Source of the DNA: Candidatus Bathyarchaeota archaeon
GTDB taxonomy: Archaea > Thermoproteota > Bathyarchaeia > RBG-16-48-13 > GCA-020355125
Reading direction: 5' to 3'
DNA: 5,238 nt
NCBI GenBank assembly: GCA_030670615.1
Contig: DAOVBJ010000083.1
Coordinates: forward strand, 1 to 5,238
The notes beneath the pieces are model-generated. The model ran no database searches, was not told the DNA's origin, and saw only the letters and a list, made by a program, of their open reading frames with translations. Shown piece by piece: positions 4,293-5,238 of the stretch. The first letter of the stretch is position 1. Each line of letters opens with the position of its first letter. The position numbers and the translations under genes were made by a program.

Positions 4293-5238
4293 TTAGGGAC
4301 GTTCGCCTATCACGACGTGCAAGTGTAGTTTCTGCTGATTTCTGATGATAGTCACGATTACTGTGTCGCCGGGCCGCGTGTTTCGTTCAAGATACAGCGA
4401 CAGATCGTTGAAATCCCTGACCCTCACCCCCTCTACGCCCACAATCACATCGTTTCCCTGCACTCCTGCGGTGGCTGCTGGGCCACCAAATACCACTTCC
4501 GAGACTAAAATGCCGTCCGTGTAGTTTAAGCCGATGTTCGCCGCAGTATCCGGATCAATGTCGTATCCTTTAATGCCTATCCAGGGATGTAAATAATGCC
4601 CAGTGGCCAGAAGGGAGGGAAGCTCCCGTTGGATCGTGTCCGATGGAATGGCGAACCCGACGCCCGTGGCGCCTGAAACGATCGCGGTGTTCATACCGAC
4701 TACTTCGCCCCTCATATTCACGAGGGGGCCTCCTGAGTTGCCAGGGTTTATCGCCGCGTCGAGTTGGATGACGTCTACAATCCGATAGCCGCCTGGAGAC
4801 GAAAGGGCTCGGCCAACCTGACTAATGATGCCCGCAGTGACCGTGCCACTCAATCCAAAGGGGTTTCCGATGGCTACGATGGATTCGCCTACTATGAGGG
4901 TGGAAGAGTTCCCGAGAACGACGGGGGACACTGTTTCAGAGGACACCCTGACGACAGCGATGTCGCTGTACGGATCGGTTCCTACGAGGGTGGCCTTTGT
5001 TGTGTTTCCACTCGTGAATGTAACACTGATTTCGTCGGCGTCTTCAATGACATGGTTATTGGTTATGATATGTCCATTTCGGTCATAGACGAAGCCGGAG
5101 CCTTGGGCGTGATCTTGAAGTCCTGTCACCGTCTGAATCTTCGTCTTGATCAGAACTACGGAGTCCTTCACTAAGTCAAAGATTTTGGAGATGAGAGGTG
5201 AATCGCTTTGATTCACATACTGGAAAATCTCGATTTTC
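4293..5238 (-). CDS. htrA: HtrA/DegP-like serine protease with one PDZ domain (N-terminus off right edge)
   Basis: This is a trypsin-fold S1C protease for quality control of misfolded proteins, normally membrane-anchored or outside the cell. Numbering from GTG 5216, the catalytic triad is complete: His55 in TNNHVI, Asp85 in YSDIAVV and Ser161 in PGNSGGP. GSGFVYDRNGHIITNNHVIE (39-58) and VGESIVAIGNPFGLSGTVTAG (109-129 region) are family hallmarks. One PDZ domain spans about 212-305, with DGILVSEVVFGGPAATAGVQ as the substrate-binding and helix region. The frame stays open upstream of GTG 5216 to the window edge (KIEIFQY precedes it). No signal peptide or membrane helix is visible, so the true start and secretion segment most likely lie outside the window. 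It is a single gene, convergent with DUF167. Confidence 0.92.
   Translation of the reverse strand, partial: KIEIFQYVNQSDSPLISKIFDLVKDSVVLIKTKIQTVTGLQDHAQGSGFVYDRNGHIITNNHVIEDADEISVTFTSGNTTKATLVGTDPYSDIAVVRVSSETVSPVVLGNSSTLIVGESIVAIGNPFGLSGTVTAGIISQVGRALSSPGGYRIVDVIQLDAAINPGNSGGPLVNMRGEVVGMNTAIVSGATGVGFAIPSDTIQRELPSLLATGHYLHPWIGIKGYDIDPDTAANIGLNYTDGILVSEVVFGGPAATAGVQGNDVIVGVEGVRVRDFNDLSLYLERNTRPGDTVIVTIIRNQQKLHLHVVIGERP

Noticed and set aside
4603..5174. Plus-strand ORFs antisense to the protease
   Set aside because: They are shadows of the htrA frame; the triad and PDZ motifs on the minus strand establish the real gene.
1..5238. CRISPR array
   Set aside because: No regularly spaced direct repeats of 23-40 bases occur anywhere in the window.

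Overview
The window looks archaeal. Several starts are preceded by TATA-like boxes at the archaeal distance. Two starts share the same Shine-Dalgarno layout (GGTGA, five bases, start codon), at least one gene appears leaderless, and oligo-T tracts stand in for hairpin terminators. The protein set (RraA-like, ArsM, a small PadR-type regulator, an aspartate racemase with a cysteine pair, a compact DUF167 protein, an HtrA-type protease) would suit a Bathyarchaeia-like or other TACK-type uncultured archaeon. That lineage is an inference from overall impression, not from a marker gene.

Layout. Positions 1-128 (minus) hold the first ~42 codons of an RraA-family protein cut by the left edge. Positions 129-492 hold its promoter and a gene-free stretch with a compact inverted-repeat structure (315-392). 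arsM (1263-493, minus) and a cysteine-rich PadR-like regulator (1341-1664, plus) diverge from a 77-bp control region. That region carries two nearly identical 16-bp pseudo-palindromes flanking one AT-rich core. Positions 1665-2116 have no convincing gene. An aspartate/glutamate racemase-family gene follows (2815-2117, minus). Next is a plus-strand gene for a small unrecognised protein with a PD-(D/E)XK nuclease-like motif pattern (about 3021/3078-3488), whose true start is not a standard codon. Positions 3489-3832 are AT-rich and hold repeats and palindromes. A DUF167/YggU-family gene (3833-4045, plus) and an HtrA-like protease with one PDZ domain (5238-4293, minus, N-terminus off the right edge) converge on a 247-bp spacer.

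The part that forms a system is the arsM/padR divergon. ArsM would methylate trivalent arsenic using S-adenosylmethionine. The regulator has two vicinal Cys-Cys pairs at its N-terminus and a CxxxC in its C-terminal helix, so it is a candidate arsenite sensor. The twin operators sit where each transcript should start, which predicts that the regulator represses both genes until trivalent arsenic binds. The other genes look like independent single units.
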